DNA of 64,000 nt, from positions 186,001-250,000 of the forward strand of contig NZ_JABMCF010000041.1 in assembly GCF_013359815.1 (NCBI RefSeq). Direction: 5' to 3'. The first letter of the stretch is position 1. Every line of letters starts with the position of its first letter. Positions 17,230-26,184 of the stretch are shown piece after piece. This DNA is from Curtobacterium flaccumfaciens. Its GTDB lineage: Bacteria > Actinomycetota > Actinomycetes > Actinomycetales > Microbacteriaceae. A model generated the notes under the pieces. It saw nothing but the letters and a program-made list of their open reading frames with translations. It was not told the origin of the DNA and made no database searches. The translations under genes were made by a program, and so were the position numbers.

Positions 17230-17746
17230 CCTCTATGCGTGGGATCGGCCAAGCGTCCGATCCCCCGAAAAGCCACATGGTGGACAAGATGGTCAGGTCA
17301 ACCGAGTACAGGTCCAAATGCCCGGAAACCGGCATGAATTCATCCATCTCCCGTTCCTCGGGCGACCTGTCGATGTGATGGCGAAGAGCCTTCCCCTCGA
17401 GCAGGGGTGATTTGACCGTCCATCCGAAGGTCCGCTGCGCGACCGACGGCGCGACCGAATCTCGATAGGACGCGTAAAACGCCGTCGCGTACGCGGCTCG
17501 CTGCCGGGTTCTCTGGATGTGCGGAAGCGTTGAATCAGGTACTTGCAACGATCGCGCGAGTAGCATATTACGGCTCTTATCACCATATATCGCCAGCAGC
17601 GCCGAACCACGAAGCAGCGCAGCGCCTCCGGGGTCGGTACCGAACGACCTGATCTTCTTAACTTTGTCCAGCTCCGCTCGCACGGGCTTTGTAATGTTCA
17701 GGGAGGAAGGTTCTACTGCCTCACGCAGCGTCTTGACATCGATCAA
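17171..17746 (-). CDS. unrecognised protein, candidate cognate immunity of the toxin
   Basis: 191 residues with no motif I recognise. It starts at a TTG eight bases after the toxin stop codon; the start is supported because a relic at 12905-13000 begins with the same V/M-I-D-V pattern. No signal peptide; the protein is mixed charge with a hydrophobic stretch LDLYSVDLTILSTMWLFGG near residue 145. It ends EWERNASAIRELPGYSID. GC is low (30 of 60 bases in 17521-17580). Being the first gene behind the toxin, it is the natural candidate for its immunity partner (inference). Confidence 0.6.
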   Translation of the reverse strand: MIDVKTLREAVEPSSLNITKPVRAELDKVKKIRSFGTDPGGAALLRGSALLAIYGDKSRNMLLARSLQVPDSTLPHIQRTRQRAAYATAFYASYRDSVAPSVAQRTFGWTVKSPLLEGKALRHHIDRSPEEREMDEFMPVSGHLDLYSVDLTILSTMWLFGGSDAWPIPRIEDEWERNASAIRELPGYSID

Positions 17747-17754
17747 AGAGAGTT

Positions 17755-19221
17755 CTACTTCCGCATAGATATAGTTACGCGATGAACGAGATCACCTGGA
17801 TCCAACTGTAGCCGCTCGACCTCATGCCGGACCTGAGAGCCGATCGATCTGTTGACACTCCGATCAAGCCATTGGAAGTTCGACACAATGTTCTGTCCGC
17901 CGAGCTGAAGGTCTTGAACGTGGTCAGCATCCATGCCCTTCGGGTCAAGACCAGTGTGCTTCTTCAATGCGTCTCGCACGCGGAATTTCCGGTCGGCCTC
18001 CGAAACCTCCGTGTAACGGAGTTCACCCTTGCGAGCGAGGTCATCGAGTTGCGCAACCTTCTGATCAGCGGCCGCCCGGCGGCCAGCGCCCCACGTCTTC
18101 TTGTACTTCAATGTCATCTCGACACCTTGCACCGCCGACCGCCTGCCGTCGACGACGACCTTCGTGATCCCGGCGACGACCTCTGATCCGTTCCTGAGGT
18201 TGGCCGCACCGTTCGCGGCAGTTCCCACAAGACGCTCGGCTGACGCTGCCTTACTCACGGATCGAGCGATGCCCGCTGCCCGTCCCAGGACACCAGCACC
18301 GGGGACGCAGTCGAGCAGGGAGAACGCGAGGTCCCACCCGTCGGCTTCGCCCTTGCTCATCTTGTACAACGTGTCCGCCAACACCACGAGCGCGATCGCC
18401 GCGATGATCAACGTCCACGGCCCCGGGATGATCATCGCGATGATCCCACCCACCGCGACGACGACCTTCGCCACCGACACGATGGTCTCCCACGCCTCGG
18501 ACCCGAAGATCTTGTCCCACGTGGACTGCTTCCCGAGGCCCGCGTCTGCAGCTTCACCGATCTTCGTCGCGGTCCGCTGCTCCGCGTCCTGCCAATCACC
18601 CTTCGCATCCGCCACGAGCCGCTTGGCTGCATCGATCCGCGACTGCGCCGCCGAGATGTCCCCCTGCGCCGACGACACGGACCCCTGCGCGACGGACGCG
18701 TTGTCGGACGCTGCCCGCAACTGCGCCGGCGAGGGAACATCCACCCCGTCCGGCACGTCGGAACCCGCCGGGTACTCGTCCGCGACCTTCGACAGGTCCT
18801 TCGACGCCGACTCGTAGTGCGACAACGTCGACTGCGCATCCGCCAACCGGTCCTGCGCTGCGGCGAGGTCCCCGGTGGCGTCCTTCGCGTCCGCCAACGC
18901 ACCATCAGCCCGGTACTGGGTGTCATCGACCGTGTCAGCCCACCCCGACAACGCCGTCGCGGCGAGTTCGTACGAATCGACGAGCTTGGTCAGGTCCGAC
19001 GGGGTGTCCTCGATCGCGTCGACGAACACATCCGCGGCCTCACCCTCCCAGTCGGTCAGCCACCCGGAGCCCTTCACCGACTTCAGCCGCGTCGAGGCGT
19101 CAGCGGCCGCGTCGGAGATGCGCTGGTACTCCCGCGCCATCATCCGCAACGTCGACGGATCCCCCTTGACCGGGTCATCACCCTGATCGACAACGTCCCA
19201 CCCCGACGGTCGCCCCATCAT
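17755..19221 (-). CDS. polymorphic toxin: T7SS-type N-terminus, HNH-like nuclease tip
   Basis: 488 residues. N-terminal about 110 residues (WDVVDQGDDPVKGDPS, GWLTDWEGEAADVF, YELAATALSGWADTV) match the putative T7SS-secretion signal domain with a W-x-G turn. Next comes an alanine-rich coiled coil (about 115-235), then a hydrophobic pair (VVVAVGGIIAMIIPGPWTLI, IAAIALVVLADTLY, about 265-305). The last about 115 residues end in DADHVQDLQLGGQNIVSNF and LDRSVNRSIGSQVRHE, an HNH/endonuclease VII-like signature (D-H ... L-G-G-x-x-x-x-x-N). It likely cuts nucleic acid in rival cells. No WXG100 or ESX genes are visible. GGGGAGG abuts the first of two adjacent ATGs, so 19218 is an equally good start. 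Confidence 0.82.
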   Translation of the reverse strand: MMGRPSGWDVVDQGDDPVKGDPSTLRMMAREYQRISDAAADASTRLKSVKGSGWLTDWEGEAADVFVDAIEDTPSDLTKLVDSYELAATALSGWADTVDDTQYRADGALADAKDATGDLAAAQDRLADAQSTLSHYESASKDLSKVADEYPAGSDVPDGVDVPSPAQLRAASDNASVAQGSVSSAQGDISAAQSRIDAAKRLVADAKGDWQDAEQRTATKIGEAADAGLGKQSTWDKIFGSEAWETIVSVAKVVVAVGGIIAMIIPGPWTLIIAAIALVVLADTLYKMSKGEADGWDLAFSLLDCVPGAGVLGRAAGIARSVSKAASAERLVGTAANGAANLRNGSEVVAGITKVVVDGRRSAVQGVEMTLKYKKTWGAGRRAAADQKVAQLDDLARKGELRYTEVSEADRKFRVRDALKKHTGLDPKGMDADHVQDLQLGGQNIVSNFQWLDRSVNRSIGSQVRHEVERLQLDPGDLVHRVTISMRK

Positions 19222-19325
19222 TCCTCCCCAGGTCCGATCTCTCGCGCCGTTGTCCACAAGCACGCGAGTGTGACCATATCAGGGGGCAGCGACCGGGACG
19301 AGTGCCACCGACCGGGGTCGACCCG

Positions 19326-20222
19326 TCAGAGGGCCGCGCGGACCGACTCGAGATCCGGGAACCCGCGGAGCCGGTAGCGCGTCGGGCGGACCTGGAGTTC
19401 CTCGATCCATCCGGACGCCAGCTCACGCAGCCGACCGAACGGCACGGGCTGCGTCTGTCCGTCGAGGGTCACGAGCACGATCGTGTCGACCGCGGCGACG
19501 ACGGTCTCGACGTCCTCGGTCCACGACGAGTACGAGAAGGCCGGGTCGTCCTCGGCGAGCCGGGCGACCGAGACCGCACCGACGTGGACGTCCTCGCCCC
19601 GCCGGTCGAACGACTCCTGCAGGGCGTCCTGCTGCAGGTTGGCGGCGGTCGCGGTCCAGAGCGCGCGGATCGTCCGGAGCTCGCCGTCGAGCGACGGGTG
19701 CTCGAACCGGACCCACCCGTCACCGCGCAGCACCATGGGCGGTCCGCTCAGGACCTCGCCCTCGTCGTCGGCCAGGATCTGCTGGGCGACACCGGCCGCG
19801 ACCTGGAGCCCGTCCTCGTCCTGGTCGCCGGTGACGATGAACGTCGTCGGCGCAACCGGGAAGACCACTGCGCTGCCGCGGAACTCGATGCCCTGGAACG
19901 CCTGCGGTGCGAGCACGAGCACCACGGCGAGGTCGGGGTCCTGGATGACGATCGTGCCGGGCTGGATCACCGCGACGTCGCCTCCGGCCTGCTCCTGTGC
20001 GGCGGCGACGGCTGCGCGCAGGACGTCGTCGTCCGCCCAGCCCATCTCGGCAAGGGCCGGCGCGGTGAGGATCGCGCCGTCCTCGTCCGCCAGGATCACG
20101 CCGAGGTCGGGTGCCACCGGCACGACGTGCGGCAGCCGGTCGGCCGTGCCGTCCGCCTCCGCGTGCAGGGTGCGGATGCCCGCGGTGTCCAGTCCGACGA
20201 TCCGTGCCGTTGTCGCAGTCAT
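19326..20222 (-). CDS. hypothetical protein, weakly DUF1444-like
   Basis: 298 acidic residues with no signal peptide or membrane segment. The alternation VVPVAPDLGVILADEDGA, DDVLRAAVAAAQEQ and TTFIVTGDQDEDGLQVA is reminiscent of DUF1444 (YtpQ) proteins, but I cannot assign it firmly. The start follows TAGGCT by six bases, pointing to a leaderless transcript. It lies between the toxin and glpX on the same strand; a hairpin separates it from glpX, so it is probably a monocistronic chromosomal gene marking the right edge of the island. Confidence 0.6.
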   Translation of the reverse strand: MTATTARIVGLDTAGIRTLHAEADGTADRLPHVVPVAPDLGVILADEDGAILTAPALAEMGWADDDVLRAAVAAAQEQAGGDVAVIQPGTIVIQDPDLAVVLVLAPQAFQGIEFRGSAVVFPVAPTTFIVTGDQDEDGLQVAAGVAQQILADDEGEVLSGPPMVLRGDGWVRFEHPSLDGELRTIRALWTATAANLQQDALQESFDRRGEDVHVGAVSVARLAEDDPAFSYSSWTEDVETVVAAVDTIVLVTLDGQTQPVPFGRLRELASGWIEELQVRPTRYRLRGFPDLESVRAAL

Positions 20223-20228
20223 GCGTCG

Positions 20229-20234
20229 AGCCTA
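20229..20234 (-). promoter_or_regulatory. -10 element TAGGCT, leaderless
   Basis: TAGGCT on the minus strand, six bases before the ATG. A 12-base palindrome GCAAGGCCTTGC (20236-20247) lies immediately upstream, in the -10/-35 spacer, and could be an operator. Confidence 0.5.
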
Positions 20235-20252
20235 CGCAAGGCCTTGCACAAC

Positions 20253-20282
20253 GGGGCGCCGCCGGAAGACCGGCGACGCCCC
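20253..20282 (-). terminator. hairpin downstream of glpX
   Basis: GGGGCG-C-CGCCGG / CCGGCG-A-CGCCCC with an AAGA loop, 12 pairs and one mismatch, 24 bases behind the glpX stop. There is no U-tract, so termination strength is uncertain. Confidence 0.55.
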
Positions 20283-20305
20283 GAAGCGGCGGACGATCGT
20301 CCGGC

Positions 20306-21295
20306 CTAGAACCACTTCTCCGCACGGTGGTCCGCCTGGATGCGGCGGATCGTGTTCGAGCGCGAGCGGAGCACGAGCGAGTCGGTGTGGATGACGCCGC
20401 GCGAACGACGGACACCGTCGACCAGGACGCCGTCGGTGACGCCGGTGGCGACGAAGAACGTGTTGTCGCCGGTGACCAGGTCGTCCTGGTCGAGGACCTT
20501 GTCCAGGTCGTGGCCGGCGGCGATGGCGCGCTCGCGCTCCTCGTCGTCCTTCGGCTGGAGCTTGCCGAGGATCACGCCGCCGAGCGCCTTGATCGCGCAC
20601 GCCGTGATGATGCCCTCGGGGGTGCCGCCGACACCGACGCACATGTCGATGGTCGAGCCGGGCAGCGCGGCGGCGATGCCACCGGCGACGTCACCGTCGA
20701 GCAGCAGTCGCGTGCCGGCACCGGTCGCGCGGATGGCGCGGATCAGCTCGTCGTGGCGCGGGCGGTCGAGCACGGCGACGACCATGTCCTCGAGGTCCTT
20801 GCCCTTGGCCTTCGCCAGCGCGCGGATGTTGTCACCGATCGGCTTCTCGAGGTCCAGGACACCGCGGCCCTCGGGGCCGGCGGCGATCTTGTCCATGTAG
20901 AAGACGGCGGAGGGGTCGTACATCGAGCCGCGGTCCGAGACGGCCATGACGGAGATGGCGTTCTGGCGGCCTGCGGCGGTGAGCGAGGTGCCGTCGATCG
21001 GGTCGACCGCGATGTCGCAGGCCGGGCCGTGACCGTTGCCGACGTGCTCGCCGTTGTAGAGCATCGGGGCGTTGTCCTTCTCGCCCTCGCCGATGACGAC
21101 GACACCGTCGAAGTTCACGGTGCCGAGGAACTTGCGCATCGCGTCGACCGCGGCGCCGTCGGCGAGGTTCTTCTCGCCACGCCCGACCCACGGCTGCGCA
21201 CGGATCGCGGCGGCCTCCGTCGCACGCACGAGCTCGAGCGCGAGGTTGCGGTCGGGCTGGAGGAACAGGGAGCCGGTCTCAGTCGTGGGAGTCAC
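20306..21295 (-). CDS. glpX: class II fructose-1,6-bisphosphatase
   Basis: 329 residues, GlpX family. It hydrolyses fructose 1,6-bisphosphate in gluconeogenesis, normally the only such enzyme in actinobacteria. Metal-binding [27 protein letters not shown], and substrate-site [13 protein letters not shown] and GVGGTPEGI are visible. GTG start, six bases after a TAGGCT -10 element (21302-21307), so probably leaderless. It is divergent from fba across a 160-base gap; gluconeogenic and glycolytic enzymes share this intergenic region. Confidence 0.95.
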   Translation of the reverse strand: MTPTTETGSLFLQPDRNLALELVRATEAAAIRAQPWVGRGEKNLADGAAVDAMRKFLGTVNFDGVVVIGEGEKDNAPMLYNGEHVGNGHGPACDIAVDPIDGTSLTAAGRQNAISVMAVSDRGSMYDPSAVFYMDKIAAGPEGRGVLDLEKPIGDNIRALAKAKGKDLEDMVVAVLDRPRHDELIRAIRATGAGTRLLLDGDVAGGIAAALPGSTIDMCVGVGGTPEGIITACAIKALGGVILGKLQPKDDEERERAIAAGHDLDKVLDQDDLVTGDNTFFVATGVTDGVLVDGVRRSRGVIHTDSLVLRSRSNTIRRIQADHRAEKWF

Positions 21296-21301
21296 GACCC
21301 G

Positions 21302-21307
21302 AGCCTA
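21302..21307 (-). promoter_or_regulatory. -10 element TAGGCT of glpX, leaderless
   Basis: Six bases before the GTG start; no ribosome binding site between. Confidence 0.55.
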
Positions 21308-21454
21308 CCGACCGGCGGCCGGCCGACGGTCCGGACACCGGGCCCGTGCACGCATGTGCACGCCGGACGTGAGCCGACCGCGTAACCCGGACCGCGCCTC
21401 CAGAGCTTCTGACTACGATCGGCGGGGACATCACCGAAGTCGAAGGAGATCCAC

Positions 21455-22483
21455 GTGCCCATCGCAACGCCGGAACAGTACGCCGAGATGATCGAACGCG
21501 CGAAGGCGGGCAAGTTCGCGTACCCCGCGGTCAACGTCTCCTCCTCGCAGACCATCAACGCGGTCCTCCAGGGCCTGCAGGAAGCCGGTTCCGACGGCAT
21601 CCTCCAGGTCACGACGGGCGGTGCCGACTACTTCGCCGGCCACACCATCAAGAACCGCGCAGCTGGTGCCCTCGCGATGGCGAAGTTCGCCCACGAGGTC
21701 GCCAAGAACTACGACATCACGGTCGCGCTGCACACCGACCACTGCCCGAAGGACGCCCTCGACGGCTTCGTCCTGCCGCTCATCGCGGCGAGCGAGGAAG
21801 AGGTCCGGCAGGGTCGCAACCCGATCTTCCAGTCGCACATGTGGGACGGTTCGGCCGTGCCGCTCGACGAGAACATCGAGATCGCGAAGACCATGATCGA
21901 GAAGACGCGGAACATCAACGCGATCCTCGAGGTCGAGATCGGCGTCGTCGGCGGCGAAGAGGACGGCGTCCAGCACGAGGGCACGAACGACGCGCTCTAC
22001 ACGACCCCGAACGACGTCGAAAAGGTCGTCGACGCGCTCGGCCTGGGCGACAAGGGTCGCTGGATCGCGGCGCTCACCTTCGGCAACGTGCACGGCGTCT
22101 ACAAGCCGGGCAACGTCAAGCTCCGTCCCGAGCTCCTCGGCGAGATCCAGGCGTCCGTCGCGGCGAAGCACGGCACCGGCGAGAACCCCCTCGACCTCGT
22201 CTTCCACGGCGGCTCCGGCTCGACCGACGACGAGATCCACGAGGCAGTCCGCAACGGCGTCATCAAGATGAACATCGACACGGACACCCAGTACGCGTTC
22301 ACCCGCTCGATCGCGGACTCGATGTTCCGCAACTACGAGGGTGTCCTGAAGATCGACGGCGAGGTCGGCAACAAGAAGCAGTACGACCCCCGCGCCTGGG
22401 GCAAGGTCGCCGAGACCGCCATGGCGGCTCGCGTCGTCGAGGCCGCGAAGGTCCTCGGCTCGGCAGGCCACGCCAAGGGCTGA
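21455..22483 (+). CDS. fba: class II fructose-bisphosphate aldolase
   Basis: 342 residues. Zinc-dependent aldolase of glycolysis and gluconeogenesis. The long FbaA-type signature is present: HTDHCPKDALDGF with the zinc histidine, DENIEIAKTMIEK, VGGEEDGVQHEG, FGNVHGVY, and VFHGGSGSTDDEIHEAV near residue 250. The start is GTG with AAGGAG seven bases upstream. A strong hairpin follows 36 bases after the stop. Confidence 0.95.
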   Translation: MPIATPEQYAEMIERAKAGKFAYPAVNVSSSQTINAVLQGLQEAGSDGILQVTTGGADYFAGHTIKNRAAGALAMAKFAHEVAKNYDITVALHTDHCPKDALDGFVLPLIAASEEEVRQGRNPIFQSHMWDGSAVPLDENIEIAKTMIEKTRNINAILEVEIGVVGGEEDGVQHEGTNDALYTTPNDVEKVVDALGLGDKGRWIAALTFGNVHGVYKPGNVKLRPELLGEIQASVAAKHGTGENPLDLVFHGGSGSTDDEIHEAVRNGVIKMNIDTDTQYAFTRSIADSMFRNYEGVLKIDGEVGNKKQYDPRAWGKVAETAMAARVVEAAKVLGSAGHAKG

Positions 22484-22518
22484 GCAGGTCCGTCCGGTCG
22501 GGTCCACCGGCCTGGAGG

Positions 22519-22549
22519 AACGGGGTGCGTCCGACGGACGCGCCCCGTT
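22519..22549 (+). terminator. GC-rich hairpin after fba
   Basis: AACGGGGTGCGTCC / GGACGCGCCCCGTT, 14 pairs with one G-U, 3-base loop. No U-tract follows. A stray GGCCTGGAGG arm of the palindrome family seen elsewhere precedes it. Confidence 0.6.
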
Positions 22550-22576
22550 CTGCGTCGGGTCGCCCCCACCCCGTGC

Positions 22577-22582
22577 CACGAT
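22577..22582 (+). promoter_or_regulatory. -10 element CACGAT, leaderless
   Basis: Six bases before the GTG of the M18 aminopeptidase gene. Confidence 0.4.
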
Positions 22583-22588
22583 GGGCGG

Positions 22589-23848
22589 GTGACCGTCGAC
22601 GCCATCGCCTCCGAGTTCGCCCAGTTCGTCACCGAGTCGCCCACCGCGTTCCACGCGGCGGCGGCGACCCGTGACCGTCTCGTCGCAGCCGGGTTCACCG
22701 AGCTGTCCGAGCTCGACGCCTGGCCGACCGAACCCGGTGCGTACGTGGTGGTCCGCGACGGTGCCGTGATCGCGTGGCGTCTGCCCGACGGTGCCGTCCC
22801 GACGACGCCGTTCCGGATCCTCGGCGCCCACACCGACTCCCCCGGCTTCCGCGTGAAGCCGAACCCCGGCGTGCGCACCGGGGGCTGGGAGCAGCTCAAC
22901 GTCGAGGTCTACGGCGGGGCGCTCCTGTCGACCTGGTTCGACCGTGACCTGCGGATCGCCGGCCGGGTCGTCGACGCCGACGGCAGCGTGCGGCTCGTCA
23001 GCACCGACGCCGTCGCCCGCATCCCGAACCTCGCGATCCACCTCGACCGCGGGGTCAACGACGGCAAGGAGATCGACCGCCAGCGCCACACGCTGCCGAT
23101 CGTCGGGGTCGACGGCGACGCCGGTGGGACCTCCGTCGTGGAGTGGCTGCTCGCCCGGCTCGGCGAGGGTGCCGTGTCGTGGGACCTGTTCCTCGCGGAC
23201 ACCCAGGCGCCAGCCCGGATCGGCATCGAGCGAGAGTTCCTGGCGTCCGGCCGGATGGACAACCTGACGAGCGTGCACGCCGGACTCCGGGGCATCGTGG
23301 ACGCTCCGACCGATGGTGACCACATCCCGGTGTTCGCGGCGTTCGACCACGAGGAGATCGGGTCGTCGACGCCGTCCGGTGCCGGTGGTCCGTTCCTCGA
23401 GGACGTCCTCGGCCGTGTGCAGGAGGGCCTCGGCGCCACCCGCTCCGAAGCCGCCCGGGCGTTCCGTGCATCGTGGCTGCTGTCGAGCGACGCCGGGCAC
23501 CTGGTGCACCCGAACCAGCCGGAGAAGCACGACCCGACGAACCGCCCGCGCCCCGGGGCAGGACCGCTGCTGAAGATCAGCGCGAACCAGCGCTACATGA
23601 CCGAGGCGAAGGGCGAGTCCGTCTGGGCCGCCGCCTGCGAGACCGCCGGTGTGCCGTGGCAGCCGTTCGTCAACGTGAACACGATCCCCGGCGGCTCGAC
23701 CATCGGCCCGATCGCGGCGACCCGGCTCGGGATCCCGACGATCGACATCGGCGTCGGGCTGCTGTCGATGCACTCGATCCGGGAGCTCGTGCACGTCGAC
23801 GACCTGGCTGCCCTGCACGGAGCGGTCGCGGCGTTCATGGCCGGCTGA
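22589..23848 (+). CDS. M18 family aminopeptidase
   Basis: 419 residues, dinuclear zinc aminopeptidase of the M18 (aspartyl aminopeptidase) family, releasing N-terminal acidic residues. Metal and catalytic sites: GAHTDSPGFRVKP (first zinc His and Asp), SGRMDNLTSVHAG (bridging Asp), FDHEEIGSST (Glu general base and zinc Glu), SSDAGHLVHPN, and the C-terminal MHSIRELVH (zinc His). GTG start with CACGAT six bases upstream. Cytoplasmic, no signal peptide. It is separated from fba by a terminator, so it is likely expressed on its own. Confidence 0.93.
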   Translation: MTVDAIASEFAQFVTESPTAFHAAAATRDRLVAAGFTELSELDAWPTEPGAYVVVRDGAVIAWRLPDGAVPTTPFRILGAHTDSPGFRVKPNPGVRTGGWEQLNVEVYGGALLSTWFDRDLRIAGRVVDADGSVRLVSTDAVARIPNLAIHLDRGVNDGKEIDRQRHTLPIVGVDGDAGGTSVVEWLLARLGEGAVSWDLFLADTQAPARIGIEREFLASGRMDNLTSVHAGLRGIVDAPTDGDHIPVFAAFDHEEIGSSTPSGAGGPFLEDVLGRVQEGLGATRSEAARAFRASWLLSSDAGHLVHPNQPEKHDPTNRPRPGAGPLLKISANQRYMTEAKGESVWAAACETAGVPWQPFVNVNTIPGGSTIGPIAATRLGIPTIDIGVGLLSMHSIRELVHVDDLAALHGAVAAFMAG

Positions 23849-23869
23849 CCTCCGGCTGCTGGCTGGGGT

Positions 23870-23981
23870 GGTCGCGACTCCCCGCGCGCGCAGGGCCGAG
23901 GGGTCACGAAGTGTCGGCTGAGCCGGTGCCAGACGACACTTCGTGACCACTCGACGGCGGGGCCGCGGCGTGTTGCGACCA
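23870..23981. repeat. intergenic palindromic repeat, family B, copy 1
   Basis: A 112-base unit bounded by GGTCGC/GCGACC, with a perfect 15-base inner stem GGTCACGAAGTGTCG (23902-23916) / CGACACTTCGTGACC (23934-23948). The 400-base gap between the M18 gene and the DUF6264 gene holds this and copy 2, and no gene. Confidence 0.8.
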
Positions 23982-24074
23982 CTCGGCGGTGGCTGCTGCG
24001 CTCGCCCGCGAGGCTGACGACGCCCGCCGGACGCACACCGGCACCGCGGCTGGCCGAGGGAGGGGCTGCCGAGA

Positions 24075-24187
24075 GGTCGCGACTCCCCGCACGCGCAGGG
24101 CCGAGGGGTCACGAACTGTCGCTCGCGCCAGTGCCAGACGACACTTCGTGACCGCTCGACGGCGGGGCCGCGGCGTGTTGCGACCCC
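24075..24187. repeat. intergenic palindromic repeat, family B, copy 2
   Basis: Nearly identical to copy 1 (same boundaries GGTCGCGACTCCCCGC ... TGTTGCGACC). The inner stem has one mismatch (GGTCACGAACTGTCG at 24107). Direct orientation with copy 1, about 95 bases between them. Confidence 0.8.
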
Positions 24188-24222
24188 TCGGCGCGCGGAG
24201 GCCGGCGCCGCGAGCAGCCCGA

Positions 24223-24254
24223 CGGTCAGGCGGTCAGGCGGTCAGGCGGTCAGG
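24223..24254. repeat. 8-base tandem repeat CGGTCAGG x4
   Basis: Four exact copies; the last covers the stop codon of the DUF6264 gene, and every copy contains the same TGA on the minus strand. Confidence 0.8.
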
Positions 24255-24996
24255 CGCCGGACTGTCGCAGCATGAAGTCGACGAAGGCCTGGTCCTGCAT
24301 GACCACGACGACGAACGCGATCGTGCTGATCGCCGTGGCGACGACCGCGCCGACCAGCGGCACCCAGAACGTCCGCTTCCGTGCGCGGAGCCGACGGATG
24401 GACCACCAGGCGACCAGGGCGAAGACGACCACGTTGGTGATCGCGGCGATGGCGGCCGCCGTGCTCAGGGCGCTCGGGTCGTTCAGCGCCGTGTACTGGG
24501 TCTCGAGGGTGCGCCGCACGGTGGAGGCGACCTCGCCCACGGACAGGGACTGCACCACGGAGACCAGCCCGAAGGCGAGCAGCCCGACGGTGAGCACGAA
24601 GTCGGCCGGTGTGCGACCGAACCGGCTGCGGGCCATCGACCGCTGCGCTCCAGCAGGGACTGCACCGGAGCGAGCGTCCGCACCGGCACGTTCGCCGCGG
24701 ACGCCGTCGCTCGGAGCAGCGTCGCGCGTGCCGTTGGCGGGGGCCTGGTCCTGCCGCTCCCGTGCCTGACGCTCCCGCTCCTGGCGTTCCTGCTCGACGA
24801 GGACCGGGTTCACCCAGCCCTCCGGGGCGTACTCGCCGTACCCTGGGGCCGGACGGCCCTGGGGCCGGCCGTTCGCAGGGCCGGCGGCCGGCGTCGCGGA
24901 CGCACCCCGGGCCTCCTGACCGGTACCAGCGCCGGCGTCGCCGTGGTTCGCCGGGTCGCGACGCGGGACCGAGGACCAGCCGTCCGAGCCGCTCAT
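24250..24996 (-). CDS. DUF6264 family membrane protein
   Basis: 248 residues. The first about 125 residues are disordered, rich in G, P, A, Q and R, with a short charged helix [14 protein letters not shown]. Three transmembrane helices follow ([51 protein letters not shown]). DUF6264 proteins are Microbacteriaceae membrane proteins of unknown function. The ATG overlaps the ispH stop (ATGA), so it is co-expressed with ispH. Frames reaching further upstream are antisense to ispH and were rejected. Confidence 0.75.
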   Translation of the reverse strand: MSGSDGWSSVPRRDPANHGDAGAGTGQEARGASATPAAGPANGRPQGRPAPGYGEYAPEGWVNPVLVEQERQERERQARERQDQAPANGTRDAAPSDGVRGERAGADARSGAVPAGAQRSMARSRFGRTPADFVLTVGLLAFGLVSVVQSLSVGEVASTVRRTLETQYTALNDPSALSTAAAIAAITNVVVFALVAWWSIRRLRARKRTFWVPLVGAVVATAISTIAFVVVVMQDQAFVDFMLRQSGA

Positions 24997-26057
24997 GCCC
25001 GACGCCCGCCGAGCGCGCGCGTCGGGTTGCCCGACGCGTCGGTGCGGAGCTCCTTGGGGAGCGAGAACATCAGGTCCTCGTGTGCGGTGACGACCTCTTC
25101 GACGGCGGCGTAGCCGGCGTCGGCGAGCTGCTCGAGCACCTCGGCCACGAGTTCTTCCGGCACGGACGCGCCGCTCGTCACGCCGACCGTCTCGACACCG
25201 TCCAGCCACTCCTGCTGGATCTCCTCCGCGTAGTCGACGCGGTGGGCGGCCCGCGCACCGTGCTCGAGCGCGACCTCGACCAGGCGGACGCTGTTCGACG
25301 AGTTCGCGGAGCCGACCACGATCACCAGGTCAGCACCGGGCGCGACCTTCTTGATCGCGACCTGGCGGTTCTGGGTGGCGTAGCAGATGTCGTCCGACGG
25401 GGGGTCCTGGATGGCCGGGAACTTCTCGCGCAGCAGCCGCACGGTCTCCATCGTCTCGTCGACGCTGAGCGTGGTCTGCGACAGCCAGACGAGGTTGTCC
25501 GGGTCGGGGACCGACAGCGCGGCGACGTCGTCGGGGCCGTTCACGAGGATCGTGCGGTCCGGGGCGTGCCCCATCGTGCCCTCGACCTCTTCGTGGCCGG
25601 CGTGGCCGATCAGGATGATGGTGCGCTCGGCCTTGGCGAACCGGGTGGCTTCGCGGTGGACCTTGGTGACGAGGGGGCAGGTGGCGTCGATGGCGTGCAG
25701 GTCGCGCTCGGCGGCACCCGCGACGACGGCCGGCGACACACCGTGCGCGCTGAAGACGACGTGCGAGCCCCGGGGGACCTCGGCCACGTCGTCGACGAAG
25801 ACGGCACCGCGCTGCTCGAGCGTCGAGACCACGTGCACGTTGTGGACGATCTGCTTGCGGACGTAGACGGGCTCGCCGTACTGCTCCAACGCCTTCTCGA
25901 CCGCGACGACCGCACGGTCCACCCCAGCGCAGTAACCACGGGGGGCCGCGAGCAGCACCTTCTTGGGGCCGGCGACCGGTTCGTCACGCAGTCGGCCCCG
26001 TGCCGCGTGCACACGCGGCGGGGCGAGCGGGACCGTGTGGCCGTTGGTGATCGTCAC
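24993..26057 (-). CDS. ispH: 4-hydroxy-3-methylbut-2-enyl diphosphate reductase
   Basis: 354 residues. It performs the last step of the MEP isoprenoid pathway, making IPP and DMAPP. The three [4Fe-4S] cysteines lie in [23 protein letters not shown] and [26 protein letters not shown] and VGSANSSNS line the active site. GTG start (VTITNGHTV) after GGGGA; the first about 30 residues are less conserved. It is divergent from xseA across 127 bases and co-transcribed with DUF6264. Confidence 0.95.
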   Translation of the reverse strand: MTITNGHTVPLAPPRVHAARGRLRDEPVAGPKKVLLAAPRGYCAGVDRAVVAVEKALEQYGEPVYVRKQIVHNVHVVSTLEQRGAVFVDDVAEVPRGSHVVFSAHGVSPAVVAGAAERDLHAIDATCPLVTKVHREATRFAKAERTIILIGHAGHEEVEGTMGHAPDRTILVNGPDDVAALSVPDPDNLVWLSQTTLSVDETMETVRLLREKFPAIQDPPSDDICYATQNRQVAIKKVAPGADLVIVVGSANSSNSVRLVEVALEHGARAAHRVDYAEEIQQEWLDGVETVGVTSGASVPEELVAEVLEQLADAGYAAVEEVVTAHEDLMFSLPKELRTDASGNPTRALGGRRA

Positions 26058-26184
26058 GTCCCCGATGATAGGTGAGCGGCACGCACGCGACCTGGGCGCG
26101 CGGGGGTGCCTGTGGAGAACACGACGTCCGTCCCCTGTCACCGGTCTCGGGCACGATGGACGTCCCAGCAGGACGAGGAGCGAC

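Noticed and set aside
13181-17746. Integrase, transposase or attachment-site duplication explaining the immunity island
   Set aside because: No recombinase gene, insertion sequence or tRNA is at either edge, and I could not find matching direct repeats at the island ends by eye.
19222-19325. WXG100 partner or T7SS gene next to the toxin
   Set aside because: Only 100 bases separate the toxin from the next gene, and none of the neighbours resembles WXG100, EccC or other secretion parts.
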